DNA from: Rhodocollybia butyracea
Taxonomy: Eukaryota > Basidiomycota > Agaricomycetes > Agaricales > Omphalotaceae
Length of the DNA stretch: 64,000 nt
Direction of reading: 5' to 3'
Assembly (NCBI GenBank): GCA_015501585.1
Contig: JADNRY010000008.1
Coordinates: forward strand, 744,001-808,000
The notes under the pieces are model-generated. The model saw nothing but the letters and a program-made list of their open reading frames with translations, made no database searches and was not told where the DNA came from. Position 1 is the stretch's first letter; each line of letters starts with the position of its first letter. The position numbers and the translations under genes were made by a program. Shown here piece by piece: positions 41,780 to 53,525 of this stretch.

Positions 41780-43727
41780 TTACAGCTTGGTCTCCTTGTG
41801 CATATTCGCTAAAAGTAAAGAAAAACAGCAAACAGCGGTGAACTTGATAGCAGTACGACGGGTTCAAAAGCCTTACATACCTCCGATAAACTTGCATCTC
41901 CCTTGCTTCAAAAAGTGGCACTTACTCAACGCCGAACAGTGGTGTCCATAGCAACAATCTTCACCCCAAGTACAGGCTTCGCCTTTAAGGAGGGTTAATC
42001 CAACAATCGAGGTGTAAAACAGATAGGACTTTACCTCTGTTTACAGCAGGGCATGGCTGTTTCCTCGCATTTGATCGCATGGATTCGTAATGCTCAGCTT
42101 CGAGATAATAATCGTGGCTATACTTGCAACTGGCACCATGTTTGCAGGTGGCCAGATAAAAAAGAGTACATGGAGGGGGTTTATCTAGAGAAAGGCTTTC
42201 AGGATTCCGAAAATTGCTGTATACTATAATTTGACTCACGTTTCCAAAGAGGCTGAACAGATAGGGGTTCATCAGTGCCAAACTCGTGGAAAATACAGTA
42301 AGTAAATCACTCAACTATGTTGGGGTTGATGTATCTGCCAGAGGACGCCATCGCTGCGACCACAGCGTCATGAGGTAGATCATCCAAGTAGTCTGACTCG
42401 CCTGAGGCACTGCCCTCCGACGAGTCCAGCTCAGGAGTCGGCTCTCTCTTGTAAGGACTGGCGATGACGGCAGAATAACTAGCGTGTGGCGGGTTCGTCG
42501 GAGCAGGGTTTGTCAGAGTAGGTTCCGCAATAGGTGGAAGCTTATTCGCTTCTTTTAACACCCCGACTGCCGGTACTTTGGTGGCACTGGAGTACGATGG
42601 AAGACGAGGCGCCGCCGTCTCAGTCACCCCCAGTTTTTGAGGAACGAACAGATCAGGTATAGTGAGGCTGGGGAGGTCCAGCTCCGCAATCCCTGATGCC
42701 ATTTCCGTATAACTTTTCAATAGAATTAACTTGTTTTTATATCCAGCCGTAATTTGAGAACGAAGATTGGTGACATAGCCATTGTCGTGGCAGCCTAAAG
42801 AAATGATTCAGAACTGATGCCCGAGACTTTTTAGGAGCAGGAAACAAAACTAACCACCGAAGATGACCTTGAACGTTTGAGGCAATCGGATATCATCTTC
42901 TAAATGACCTAACCCAAGCAGGGCGGTATCCAGCATTAAGATACCGCAGAGCAATGACAAATAAAAACGCACATTTAATTTTGGCATCCGCTGCTTCCTT
43001 CGCATTGCCTACGTCCAACATCGAGAACCGCTCGGTTGCTTGATTGAATCCGGTGATAAATTCTTCGAAGTTGCTCTTCAACAATGGAGAACCCAGTCTT
43101 CCGAATGTTTCGGTCAAGCCTTTCTTGTTAAGAAAGACATGAACCCAAAGCTGATATTGGTGAGACCCATACTTCTCCGAAAGATGCTGAATGATGGAGT
43201 CGGAAAGCTTTTGGGCAGCGAGGAGACCGCCAGCTTGGCCTTGAGCAATCAGTTCTTTCGAGAAGATAGCACCATCTCCGTCAATAAGGGTAACAACGCG
43301 ATGTCCCTACAGAACACCATTCGAATAGAAACTGAGAAGAGAGGGACAAGATTTTACCTTGAGCCGAGCTTCCAAGTCTTCCTTTTGTTTTCTCAGTTTC
43401 AATCTGTTGAGTTTTGGAGCGCCCCAATTCTGAGTTTACATCTGCGAATGCGCGTTGGTATACATTCAAGTCAGACTCCAACTTTTTGATGATGTCAATA
43501 TGGAGAGATTGTTCGCTAAGTAGCGACTGAATTTCATCTGGGGAGAGACCACTCAATTCGAGGTCAGTGTTAAAAATATGAGGCAGACTGACTAGTTAAT
43601 TGTTCGAGACACCCTTTACTACACATGATTATCAGTATGCGCTTGATATTCAACATCTACGACGTGTCACTTACATCCGAAGCTGTTGTCCAGGAGTACC
43701 CGGCCTTATGTCTGAGAGGGAGTCCAT
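41780..43727 (-). CDS. CCCH zinc-finger protein, tandem paralogue B
   Basis: It starts MDSLSDIRPGTPGQQLR at 43727, then ILPHIFNTDLELSGLSPDEI after an intron, and a coiled-coil-prone segment (HIDIIKKLESDLNVYQRAF). The middle domain reads RVVTLIDGDGAIFSKELIAQ, GQAGGLLAAQKLSDSIIQHL and YQLWVHVFLNKKGLTETFG. It continues FSMLDVGNAKEAADAKI, TFKVIFGGCHDNGYVTNLR and KLILLKSY. A Pro/Ser-rich linker (PAPTNPPHASYSAVIASPY) leads to the CCCH part: PPPCTLFYLATCKHGASCKYSHDYYL and GEACTWGEDCCYGHHCSALSKCHFLKQGRC, ending NMHKETKL. The D-G-D, N-K and D-x-G...D-x-K pattern suggests an NYN/PIN-like RNase fold (inference), with the CCCH fingers binding RNA. It lies head-to-tail with paralogue A, so a local duplication produced the pair. 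Confidence 0.78.
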
Positions 43728-44383
43728 AGTAGATGAGAATCAAGAATGAGATGGGAGAGTGTTGTATGCAGGTGTTGTATGTAGCGTTGGTTTAGTTTTT
43801 AGTGGCATACGATAATTCGATTTAAGTAGAGGAAAACTTGCCTTGAGGAGGACAGCAGGTCTAGAGTGTGTCTCTTGCAGGAGTGAAAGTAGCCCAGGCC
43901 ATGTGTTGGTGAGCGTATTGGCACGTTTATACGGGGTTGCAATACACGCTTGGACCTCGCTCGATCGACAAAAGGATCCTCTCAAACGCGGCATTTGGAG
44001 ACCAGATCCGGCGGAAAGAAAATAATCAATCGGAGTTTCGAAGCTCAACCAGTGGCTGTCGATGATAGTTCTGTGGTCGAAATGAACCCTTGGGAAAGTT
44101 TTGCGCCGGTACATTGAAACCCAGAGTCAGGCGCTATGTAGAGCGAAAGTTCCGTGTATCGATGGTTTTCATTGAGCCTTGAAGGGCTTTTGCAAAGGCG
44201 TCACTATAAAGAAAGAAGGACTTTGTCAGTGGTCCAGCTGGTGTAGTTGAAATGTGAGAACAGATCCCGTGACTGTCACCTCAAGCGAGAGCATGACCGC
44301 GTTTGTTGTCACATCTTCTGATTCTTCAACTTTGTCTTTTATTCGCGACACCCTTCATCATCTTGCTTCCATTTGCTTTCTTT
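43728..44383. other. Divergent spacer between CCCH paralogue B and CDT1
   Basis: No known gene. A 124-codon minus-strand frame (44114-43740) shows no recognisable domain. It lies directly in the 5' flank of paralogue B, so it is more likely a chance frame. Confidence 0.4.
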
Positions 44384-46177
44384 ATGTCCGACATTTACTC
44401 TACGCTCTCTTTCTCACCGAAAAAGAAGCGTACTGCCACAAATTTCGACGCGGACACCCTTACTCCCAAGAAATTGAGACTCGCGTTCGTGTTCTATCAT
44501 GAAACACGCAAACGAACCTAACTTGTTGTTCACTAAACTTTAGACCTCCGACACCTCCCCCACTCGCTCACGCAAGCAGCCCGCTGAATCCGAAACTCCC
44601 TTGGCTCCTCATTTAACACGCCTTCAGTCAATTCAAACTTTACTGCAGCAAGCGTTGTCTCATGCCCTTGCTTCATGTGCTGCATCTCCTTCTTCTGACA
44701 CAGGAATTCTTCGTAATGTCGTGAATCACATATCGCTGAGTCAGTTCTCCGGACTCTCAACACAATTCACTGTGGAAGATTTACGACGGCTTTGCTGGAT
44801 TTGGGAATGGGATGGAAAGACCATCAAAGACTCGTTTGAAGACGATGATAACCCTTTCTTGGACACTCCTACACCTCCATCAAAGGAATGGACAAGAGGT
44901 TCAATGGGTTTCGTCATTAGTTCTGCAACTCAGTTTTCCAAGGTTGAAGGAAAACGCGTACCAGCGTACGGTATTGGGATTGAAGTTGAGATTGATTTGG
45001 ACAAAGATATGGGCGCTGGAATGGCGGCTGTTGCCCGCTGGACTGCTGCTACAGAGGCAAGGCGTGGTCTTTTCAGTGAAAAGTTGCAGACTTGGACCAA
45101 GGTACGCCACTAGTATGATAGTTGGGCAATACTCAATTCTACTTACAGCTGCACGAGAACCTCGCCGTTGTTCCACTGATTCCTTTGGCCGATCTGCCTA
45201 CTCTGTCCTCTCCTTTGAAACCCTCATCTTTGACACGCGTGTTTGCTTCCATGTCCCCCAAATCCTCTTCCTCTACAAAAGAAGTGATGCCAGTGACACC
45301 TTCTTCTCCTAGTCGTTCCCCGTCAAAATCACCCGCTAAGCGAGGCTTTGCTATTCCTGCTCCTATCACTTCTATCTCTCCTTCCAAAGGTACAATTTTA
45401 TTCCCTTCTACTCCTCGTACAGAACGTACTCCTCGCCTTCTCAACCTTCGTACACCTACCTCGTCCAAGGTACCTGCAGAAGATCTACCATCCGAAGCTT
45501 CCACGCCCAGAGGTCGTGATCCTAGCTCTGTCTTAGAGACGCCGACCACATCCCGTAGGCAAGCGTTGTATGACCGCATTCGACAGCGGTCATTGTCCAC
45601 TTCGCCCAGCAAGTCCCAACGCAATGTAGACGTCCCAGGCAGTAAACTTTCCAAGGATCAAATGCTGAAACTTGGTCAGGAGGAGATGCGGCGCAGATGC
45701 TTGCTGGGCCGTCTTGGCGGTGTTGCCGAAAGTGTGTGGATGTGAGTGTTTCATTCAATTATAACGATATCGGTGTTTATCATTACTATTAGGATGTTCT
45801 CTTCTCCTAGCGGACCAACTTCTACTCCTACGTCGCGGAGGCGCCGAACGCTCCCCTTGGCTGAAGTAGCCACTTCTATCGTGAAGTCATCTCCCGTCCC
45901 TATATCGACAGCCGAGGCCAACGAATCATTGGAACTTCTACTCACGCTATGTCCTTTCTTTCTGAAACGACTTGTTATTAGCGGTGAAGAATGGCTCGAA
46001 ATGCCTTCATCCCTTCCTAGTACTCCTTTTTCTCCATCGAAGCGGCCTCCACCCAGCCCCAAAGCGGATAGTGCACAAGAGCTGGTGACGAGAAGCCCTA
46101 AACAGGTGAAGAGAGAAAGAGGTGGTTTGAGAGAAGTACGCGAAATCGTTCGACGAGAGCTTGAACTACATGACTAA
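44384..46177 (+). CDS. CDT1: DNA replication licensing factor Cdt1
   Basis: Cdt1 loads the MCM2-7 helicase onto ORC-bound origins in G1. The start [21 protein letters not shown] (44384) is followed after one intron by [31 protein letters not shown]. The central winged-helix domain reads [69 protein letters not shown] and [24 protein letters not shown] Ser/Pro-rich linker contains many SP/TP sites. The C-terminal winged helix begins [11 protein letters not shown] and continues [38 protein letters not shown] and [26 protein letters not shown], ending VRRELELHD. Four exons. The many SP/TP sites fit CDK control, as known for Cdt1 elsewhere. The family call rests on the paired winged-helix pattern; fungal Cdt1 is poorly conserved. 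Confidence 0.78.
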
Positions 46178-46359
46178 ACTCGCCCCATTCTCCATTGTTA
46201 TGCATGCTTGATCCCTCTCCACATTTTAATTAGTGCATGTCATTGTTATTGTTAAGAGTATTATCGATTTGTAGGTCTGTAGTAGTTACCAATGAATACT
46301 TTTTGTGCTCGCTTAGATCTAGAGGTATAAAGCTCCTGCCACAGAGTTCAGAAAAGTCA
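46178..46359. other. Short convergent spacer
   Basis: This is the 3' flank of CDT1 and of the broken hydrolase; nothing else is seen. Confidence 0.4.
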
Positions 46360-47324
46360 TTAAAGGGTTTCTGCCCAAACCTTGTCTAAGCAAAGAAGTA
46401 GGGACAGGCTACTTCCTTCAATCGCCCGTAAAGTGGCATGCCTATACATCCGAACGAGCCAAGAGCTCATTCCCGCATACGCAAGCCCATTGTCGTTAGA
46501 TGTAATGATGGTAACTGGAGGCCTGGAATGTTCTTCGTCCAGTAAATCAGGGCAAAACCCGCCCATCCAGAATGATAGATCTGAGGTATTTCCAGAAACC
46601 CCTGCCACGTCAAAGCGACGCTGTAGACCGCATTTCTGGCGACCTCTCGCTCATACTGACCATCTGCCATTCCTTTATCCGCCTTCCACTGCGCAATCTC
46701 CTCCGTTTCGTCCTCCTCGGTAGGCATAACAAGGAGGGTAGTTCGTACGAAGTTCTCCGCGCTAGCTTCATTTTGAAACTTGCCCTTGATTGCAAACTTT
46801 GCGAGAAGGCCAAAGAAATTGAAAGGGAGCAGGCGTGATGGCGGTCCCGTCAGAAAATAACTCTGCCATGAAAGGAACCTCCAGTAGTCTTTGTGACACT
46901 GAGGAGGAGAAAGTGGGTCGAGTAGTATGAGACCAGCAATGCAATAACCGTATGGGAATGACGCATACGATGCCCCATAAAGAATCTGGGCAGAGATGCT
47001 CCCAAAGGAATGACCGCATATAATCAGCCTCAAGTTAGATGAGTCAGGATGCAGATGGTTTAACAAAGCAGATATGTCGGCAGTGATAGTGGAGGCATAT
47101 TGAGTGGAATCTGGGACTGGAGACGACATTCCCCAACCTGGAGCTGTAGGACAAATAAGATGCACCCTTTCGTGTAGAGCAGGCGAAAGACGTGACGCGT
47201 CTCCGACATTGAAGACGTTGTGGAAGTAGAGACACACAGTCAAGCTAGACGTGTTCCCGTTGTCTGCATAGGCCAATATACGTCCGTCAGGCAGAAGTAG
47301 TCGTTTGTCTTGGACGTGTATCAT
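46360..47324 (-). pseudogene. Alpha/beta hydrolase copy with a frameshift and lost active-site residues
   Basis: The frame starts MIHVQDKRLLLPDGRILAYA at 47324 and aligns along its length with the intact neighbour (47900-48886). Shared features are APGWG/IPGWG, HLHPDSSNLRLI, the nucleophile elbow GHSFGS, and GPPSRLLPFNFF. Near 46575 the reading frame breaks. The open frame continues as ALIYWTKNIPG and stops, whereas the adjacent frame gives FCPDLLDEEHSRPPVTIITS, matching the neighbour's RPDELDEEHTTSRPILVVAS. One base change in length explains it. The region of the catalytic His (SGGHIASLYEMD in the neighbour) is IEGSSLSLLLCLDK here, without His, and the oxyanion HG is HN. This looks like a decaying duplicate, although a sequencing error at the G-rich site could account for the frameshift alone. 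Confidence 0.75.
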
Positions 47325-47899
47325 GGAGGTAAGGGAAAAGAAACGACCCGTATACGTGGAACGTGGAACGAACAAGTTTCGGGGCGAACGTGGGACATCC
47401 CCCCATCCTTCCCAAAGGGTCCGAGAAGATGCATAGCAGCAGATCGCTGTACAGTGCCAATTTTGGTTAGCGTTCACAGTTGTTCTTCAGTATATATAAC
47501 ATTTTGAATTACGAGAGAAGTTGAAGTTTGTCATGAGATCCCAAATTCTATATCATGGACAGGGAGAGATTTAGGCGCAACAAACAGCGATGATAATGCG
47601 AATAAGTTGGATCCATTGTATGGAACTAAGAAGACCGTTAAGCGCTTGGGTGCGGCCTTATGTTTATTCAATAGCGCTTATTAAACGCATTGCTTCAATA
47701 TTTTCGACAGCTACTGAGGCCTGAGGTACAGACTTACAGTATGTATTACGCTCTCTCGCTATTTAGGTGGACAACATCCAATTGAGCATTCGATCGTAAC
47801 TGGAATAACAAGTTAGATCAATCGTCTGCCGCCTTGTAAACGACCATGATCCACGTTTACTTATAACATGACAGGCATTCACATTGGTGGGCTTCCAAC
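47325..47899. other. Spacer between the two hydrolase copies
   Basis: No gene is seen. Two AGCGCTT hexamer-type motifs sit about 36 bp apart at 47639-47685, followed by an AT-rich stretch. Confidence 0.4.
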
Positions 47900-48886
47900 T
47901 CACCGAGTACGACATATGAAATCATTCCAGATCGCATCCATTTCGTATAGCGACGCAATGTGGCCTCCGCTAGTCCACTTGAGCTCCGAATTCCTGTAAG
48001 TATCGGCCAACCACTTGGCCATACCTGGGCCCAACGGGTCTTCTGTCGATGCAACAACGAGGATTGGACGGCTTGTGGTATGTTCTTCATCTAGTTCATC
48101 CGGCCGAAACCCCCAATCTTCATGAAGCACACCACATACTTCTATGAATCCACCCCACGTTTTGGACACGCTCTTCACTGCATTTTCGGCCATTCTTCGC
48201 TCAAACTCCCCGTCGCGAAGGCCTTGCGCCTCTCTCCAAGCCGCGAAATTGCTTTTTTCCTCGTCGGTCATCTTGTCGAATAAGATTTCATGGAGCATAT
48301 TTTCTGCTTTGTCCACAGACCTCATTCTCCAGGCTAGTATTGATGCAATCATGCGGGGAAGGATGCGGAAGGGTACGTATTTCGATGGGGGACCAACGCT
48401 GATATAGTTACTCCATATCATACATGAGGTGTAGTTTGTGTGATACTTGAATGGTGAAAAGGGAGCCAATAGAACACAACCAACGATCTTTCGGCCGTGT
48501 GGGAAGACGTCGAATGGGGCTCCATAGATCGTTTGTGCTGGAACAGTTCCGTACGAACCCCCAGACACATATATGCGAAGGTTAGAGTCATCGGGATGGA
48601 GGTGGGTGATTAATTGACCTATATCCGATGATAAAGCCGCTGCGTACGAAAGGGCGTTGGGTCGGAGCGAGGAGTTTCCCCATCCAGGAATGGTTGGAGC
48701 AACAAAGTGTATGTCCATGTTTTTGAAGGTGGGCAGTATGAGATCGGCAACCCCCACGCCAAATACCCCATGAAAAAAAATGACCATAGTCGAACTCGTT
48801 GGATTGCCATTCTCGGAGTACGCGAGCTGACGACCATCTCGTAGGGACAGTATCTTCTCGTTGGGGGGAAGGGCAGGCGTAGACAT
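47900..48886 (-). CDS. Alpha/beta hydrolase fold protein
   Basis: A 328-residue, intron-free alpha/beta hydrolase. MSTPALPPNEKILSLRDGRQLAYSENG opens the fold, then MVIFFHGVFGVG (oxyanion HG), FVAPTIPGWGNSS and ISGG-type elbow VSGGSYGTVPAQTIYG with Ser in G-x-S-x-G. A cap region follows, MLHEILFDKMTDEEKSNFAAW. The acid is in ILVVASTEDPLGPG and the His in WTSGGHIASLYEMD. The complete Ser-Asp-His set suggests an active esterase, epoxide hydrolase-like or lipase-like enzyme; substrate is unknown. No signal peptide, so it is probably cytosolic. It lies head-to-tail with the decayed copy at 46360-47324, which confirms the family by shared sequence. Confidence 0.87.
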   Translation of the reverse strand: MSTPALPPNEKILSLRDGRQLAYSENGNPTSSTMVIFFHGVFGVGVADLILPTFKNMDIHFVAPTIPGWGNSSLRPNALSYAAALSSDIGQLITHLHPDDSNLRIYVSGGSYGTVPAQTIYGAPFDVFPHGRKIVGCVLLAPFSPFKYHTNYTSCMIWSNYISVGPPSKYVPFRILPRMIASILAWRMRSVDKAENMLHEILFDKMTDEEKSNFAAWREAQGLRDGEFERRMAENAVKSVSKTWGGFIEVCGVLHEDWGFRPDELDEEHTTSRPILVVASTEDPLGPGMAKWLADTYRNSELKWTSGGHIASLYEMDAIWNDFICRTR

Positions 48887-49094
48887 TGTTTCGTGAATTT
48901 TGGATCATTTGTGCGATCTTTATGAGTCTTTATTAGCCTGATCGTCAATTCATCAGGCACCTGAATTTCAATTAGACTTACACCTGAGACAGCGCGCAGC
49001 AATCCAATAGAAACAGCGCGTGACCGCGGCGTAAAATGGCAAGCACGTACATGCGTTGTACATACGCGCAGCTTTATAGCTTTCCGAAATATAG

Positions 49095-50695
49095 TTAGTG
49101 TAGCACTGTCTGAACCAATGTATTTTGCACAGCAATCCTTGCCTTCTGTTCAAACTCGACACAATTCACCATCTTCTCTTGTCTACGACTCGCCTCCGCA
49201 GCAAAAACTGTCATATGGCTTTTCAAAACATCGCTCACGTCGGTACCCAACAGCTTCTGGTTACCTGTCCGAACAGCCTCGACGAATGCCCGTATCAACC
49301 CAAAGTCTCCTCCGCCATGTCCTCCGCCCTCGTCATTGGGATGAAAAGTCTTTGTTTTTCCAGTTCGGAAGTCAGAGACGGTGTAAGTAACCATGTCCCC
49401 GATAATTTCACCATGTGTAAAATGCATCTGCAATCTCCGATCGCAAATAGCCTTGGTGAAGGCGACCATGGTGAAAGACGCGGTGCTTCCGTTTTCGAAC
49501 TCGAGATTGACCACTTGGTTGTCGCATACATCGTTGTTGCTTTCGTAGACGCATTGTCCGTATGGGCCTTCCTTTAATGCAGTAGTGATATTTTCGATGT
49601 CCGGGATACCATCGACGAGGGTAGATACTGGCCAACCGGTGTGTCCGCGAGAGACTGGTTCAAGGTATACTACGACGCTGTGAGTTGGCAGTGTGGAGAT
49701 CAGGGAGGTTCATCTTACTCTTCTTGGCACTATATGGGCAATCCTTCTCCATCGCGCAATCAAAGCAACGCGTCGCATCGCCTGCATCTATTGGTTTGCC
49801 TTTGTGGCTGAAGTGTCGAAGGGAACCAAAAGAAGAAACCTTGGCTGGCGCTGACGGACTCATCCAATTGCAGATTATATCGATATCACTAAGAGACCAA
49901 AATTAGGCTAGTTCAGGACGGAGAATCAGATACTTACTGGCAACTTTTGGTCAGCAACGAAAACGAGCTCTCCTTTTCACTCTTCCAGGATCCTCGAACG
50001 TATGAATGAGCAAAATGATAATAACCAACGGGTTCGACTTGGACAATATTTATGAGTTGACCAAGGGATTCCGACCGCACGATTTTGGTTATTTCCTGGC
50101 TGTATGGGGAATACCGCATGACTGGAGATTGCCATAAGCAAATGAGGAAGGAAAGAATGCACAGGACATACCGTGTCCCATTCCAAAGATGATACCGGCT
50201 TTAGTTATAGCCTCATGTATCCTGATACAATCCTCCATACTGGTGGCCATTGGCTTTTCACATAGAATATGATAGCCTTGCTCTGCGAAAGCCAACGCGA
50301 CTTCTACGTGCAAATGATCCTGCACAGTGATCAAAACCGCGTCTGCGAGTCGTTTACCAACGGTTTTGATGGTATCTGCTGAAGCGGCAAGAAGATCCTT
50401 CCAGGTATCGAAAACCAGAGTCTTGTCGACGTTGTGTTGTTCGGCGTAGAGCCTTTGTGTCTTTGGACGAGGCTCCGCGATTGCAACCACTTTGCAAGCG
50501 TCTGACTGAAGAGCATACTTTCCATACGCCTGGAAACGACAAGTCAGGCCCTGCATTGAGAAATATTGTTGTAGCTACCTTTCCTCGCTGACCGCATCCA
50601 ATGACAATCAGCGTAACAGTTTCGGAGGGCAATTTGCTGGGCATAGGTTCTTTGTGTTTGGGCTTTCGAAAGATGTTCTTGATAGAGGATGCCAT
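49095..50695 (-). CDS. Gfo/Idh/MocA family NAD(P)-dependent oxidoreductase
   Basis: The protein starts MASSIKNIFRKPKHKEPMPSK at 50695 and reaches the dinucleotide-binding loop VTLIVIGCGQRGKAYGKYAL, followed by VVAIAEPRPKTQRLYAEQH. The catalytic-lysine motif is YHILCEKPMATSMEDC (EKP), then IIFGMGHVMRYSPYSQEITK and INIVQVEPVGYYHFAHSYVRG. The C-terminal substrate domain has SWKSEKESSFSLLTKSCHDIDIICNW and a cysteine group (DATRCFDCAMEKDCPYSAKK). It continues IYLEPVSRGHTGWP and ENGSTASFTMVAFTKAICDRR, with a Gly/His-rich loop, EGGGHGGGDFGLIRAFVEAV. The end is QNTLVQTVLH. Five exons. In this family the enzymes act on sugars, inositols or related polyols; the substrate cannot be read from sequence. 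The CHDIDIICNW segment is shared with fungal members. Confidence 0.9.
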
Positions 50696-50917
50696 TTATA
50701 AAAGAAAGATATGATCAATATCATGATCAGGAGGTATAGTACCTCGGGACGAGTATGACTTGGCGTAGAAATTATTTAGCCAAATAAAACCACTAAAATT
50801 GAGTCAAAATTTGGAATTCGGCCCTCTGTTAGTAGTGTCTATTCGGCTTAAAATTTCCGTGAAAGTATCCCCAAGTACTGAGCGCGTAATTACAGTATTT
50901 AGACGCCCATCGTTTTC

Positions 50918-52406
50918 ATGCCCCGTCTTCTTCCCCGAATTATTCAGAAACTGCAAACCTCTCCTCCTTCCAAATCTTTTGAGCCTTTTAGTATATCAAA
51001 GTACCGTTTCCGCGGTAAATCTCTTCGAAAACCAAGTTTGCCGCCAGTTCCTTCCTTTCATCCTTCGGACCATGCGCAGTCAATTTTGCTCACACCAGGA
51101 AACCCGATAACATCTTCACGGGACTACATTCAGCACAAATCTCTTCCACCGCGTGTTATTATCCCCAAAAACGCAAGTCCGAGAAGAAATGCCCATGATC
51201 ATCCACGCACTATGACAGCAGAAGAAAGGCGGTGGTGGGCAAGCCCTTACCGTATGTTTTTTTCCTTGCTAATATCCATATGTCGATCAGCTTCTAGTCC
51301 GCATGCTTTCAACCCCTTTGCGTAGATGTTGGCAAACTCAACAACTACTACCGTCAGGTTCGTATCTTCCTTATATTAATCTCCGTGTCTTATGCGTAAC
51401 TATAGCGTTTCTAATTCGTCTGGGCATATTCCAAGCTCCTCCGTTGAACCCACAAGTTCTCTTCTCTCCAAATGCACCACCAGAAGCAGTATTGATGCCT
51501 GATGGACTGGAACACCCTAAATTCAGAAGCAGAAAGTCTGGAAAAGCAGGGTATATTCTATGTTGGAAAGACGCGCTTGAGTTTTCAAGGTCGACAGGTG
51601 CACTCTTTCTACTTCTTGTTGTCACCGGATACTGAAAACTCAAAGGCACGTTCAGACGGTTAACTCACAATCTCCGTCTTCCTTTGATAGAGGACCAAAT
51701 TCGCTACACCCTCCGGTTACGAGTACTGCAGGAGCTGCAGCTCGTTGCAGACGCGCTCAGATATCGACCCAAACATCTGGCGCACAAAACACTCGTCAGG
51801 AGACTTACCAGAGAAGAATGGAAAACTTTTAGAACTACCGGCACGATGCCAATCAAAAACGCGATGGCAATCATCGTTCTACCCCCCTTGAACCGTAATC
51901 CAGAGACGAAACAACGGCCCCAAGCAGCTGATTTGTCTTCCCTTCCTGATAACTCGCCAGCTCCCCAGAATTTCACACGACCTCCATTACCACTGTGTAC
52001 TCTACACCCAACCCTCGACGAACAACCCCTCCCCGAGGATATACCCCAATCTACATCCCGCGTTCCACTCTACAATGCTGTTCCGCTCTTCCCAAATCCT
52101 GACCAACGCGCCACGCTTTTATCGCTACTAAAACGAATATGCCTTTTGGAACAAAGACAAAGGGCAGCACATGCAGATTTTGGGATTTCAGAGAAACTCC
52201 CTAAAGACGACAGTCAACGTTCCAGTCATGCATTCGTCTTGATGTCAAATGAAGATATTACGCTCACCGCTGACATGGCAGCTGTAGGCCTCGCACTATG
52301 GCGACTTCCTATGTTCGAAGGTATGGGTTGGGAGGGAAAGACAGATTGGGTCAAACGATACAAATACCGGTCAATGCACGGGAATGAAAAGTACGAAATA
52401 GCCTAA
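50918..52406 (+). CDS. Conserved fungal protein of unknown function, possibly mitochondrial
   Basis: The four-exon frame starts MPRLLPRIIQKLQTSPPSKSF at 50918, a basic, hydroxylated, acid-free N-terminus compatible with mitochondrial import (inference). It continues MTAEERRWWASPYLRMLSTPLRRCWQTQQLLPSAFLIRLGIFQAPP; the splice junctions at PY|LRML, PS|AFLI and STG|EDQI keep it open. Later sections are LEHPKFRSRKSGKAGYILCWKDALEF, IRYTLRLRVLQELQLVADALRYRPKHL, LVRRLTREEWKTF and MAAVGLALWRLPMFEGMGWEGKTDW, ending RSMHGNEKYEIA. I do not recognise a named domain. The EERRWW and Arg-rich helices suggest an RNA- or ribosome-associated role, but this is only a guess. It is divergent from the oxidoreductase gene across 222 bp. 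Confidence 0.7.
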
Positions 52407-52472
52407 TCCTTAGTATAATATCTTAGTAGAACGAGTAAGATTTCATCGTTAAAATTACAGGACATTGATACT

Positions 52473-53468
52473 TCAAACCTCTACTGCCATCGGAGCAACA
52501 TCCATAACCGCAGCGATAGCAGCTAGTGGTTTTTTGGTCACATCGCTGAGAATTTCTTTGCCCTCCCAGAACCGTGGTAGCTGGTCTCCAGGAATGAACA
52601 TCCTCTCTACGCCGTCTTCTGTGATCACACACATACGGATACACCCTCCAGAAGAGCCATCTCGAGACATCGCCAGAGCCAATGCTACAGACAAGAATTA
52701 GACTAGCGAGAGATTAAGATCGACAATACGTACTATTCTTCACAAAGTTGACAGTCTCATCCTTCCCCCATCCTTCCTGGTAAGTTGCATCACAATAACC
52801 GTACACATATGTAGACCCAGAACCTGGCAATAGTTCAAAAGACGTCTAGTGAGCCTACACCAGAACATACCTCCAATCGCCCACGGTTGCCTGAACAAAC
52901 CTCCACCAAGGGGAATATTATACACACTAGGGCCGTTCTTCTTATCCCAGCCAGCAACAATGATTCCAGCGCTCAGCTGGTCTTTGTTCTGGTAGCACAT
53001 CTTCTCCATTATAGCAGCGGCAGTCAGGACTGTTGGTGCAGCGCCAATGACTTGGCTAAGAGGGTATTTCTGTTACTGATATGCATAGTAGCCTCAAAAT
53101 AAGGACATACGTCTGCATCTGAAGAGAATAGTGTCCAATATCCGCGATAGCTTGCGTGTCTGCTGCAGAACCTGACCGACAGCAGTATATACGGTCATGG
53201 AGGAAAGTTAATTTGTCTGTGACACGATTGGCCTGTAGACTCTCGAGTATGAGGGACAATTTGTATAAATATCAGATCTTGCACGTACAATATAGCTTCC
53301 AGATGTTGTACGACTGTCGGCGCCGATAACCACACCACCTTCAAATTGGACAGCCATAATTGAGGTCTAGAGGAATAATGAGGCAAAAGAAAGGAGGAAT
53401 ATCGGTGCAGGACATACACCAAGATTAATCTCGCCCTGTTTGAGTCTGTTCATATCGATGTGGTCCAT
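52473..53468 (-). CDS. PRE3: 20S proteasome subunit beta type-1 (PRE3/PSMB6)
   Basis: The caspase-like active subunit of the 20S core particle. Its precursor starts [17 protein letters not shown]; cleavage after Gly17 exposes catalytic Thr18 ([20 protein letters not shown]). Then come [78 protein letters not shown] and [20 protein letters not shown], ending [10 protein letters not shown]. The D (GAD) and K (NRVTDK) that assist Thr are present. Assignment to beta1, not beta2 or beta5, rests on the [18 protein letters not shown] segment. Exons are separated by 50-70 nt introns. It is divergent from RPN12 with 100 bp between starts. Confidence 0.94.
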
Positions 53469-53525
53469 AGTGGTTGTGGTAAGAAAGAATAAAATCGGTT
53501 TACCTGAAACGGCAGGCACAAGCTG

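Noticed and set aside
43740..44114. 124-codon minus-strand ORF upstream of the CCCH gene
   Set aside because: No domain, poor composition, and it overlaps the expected promoter; treated as chance.
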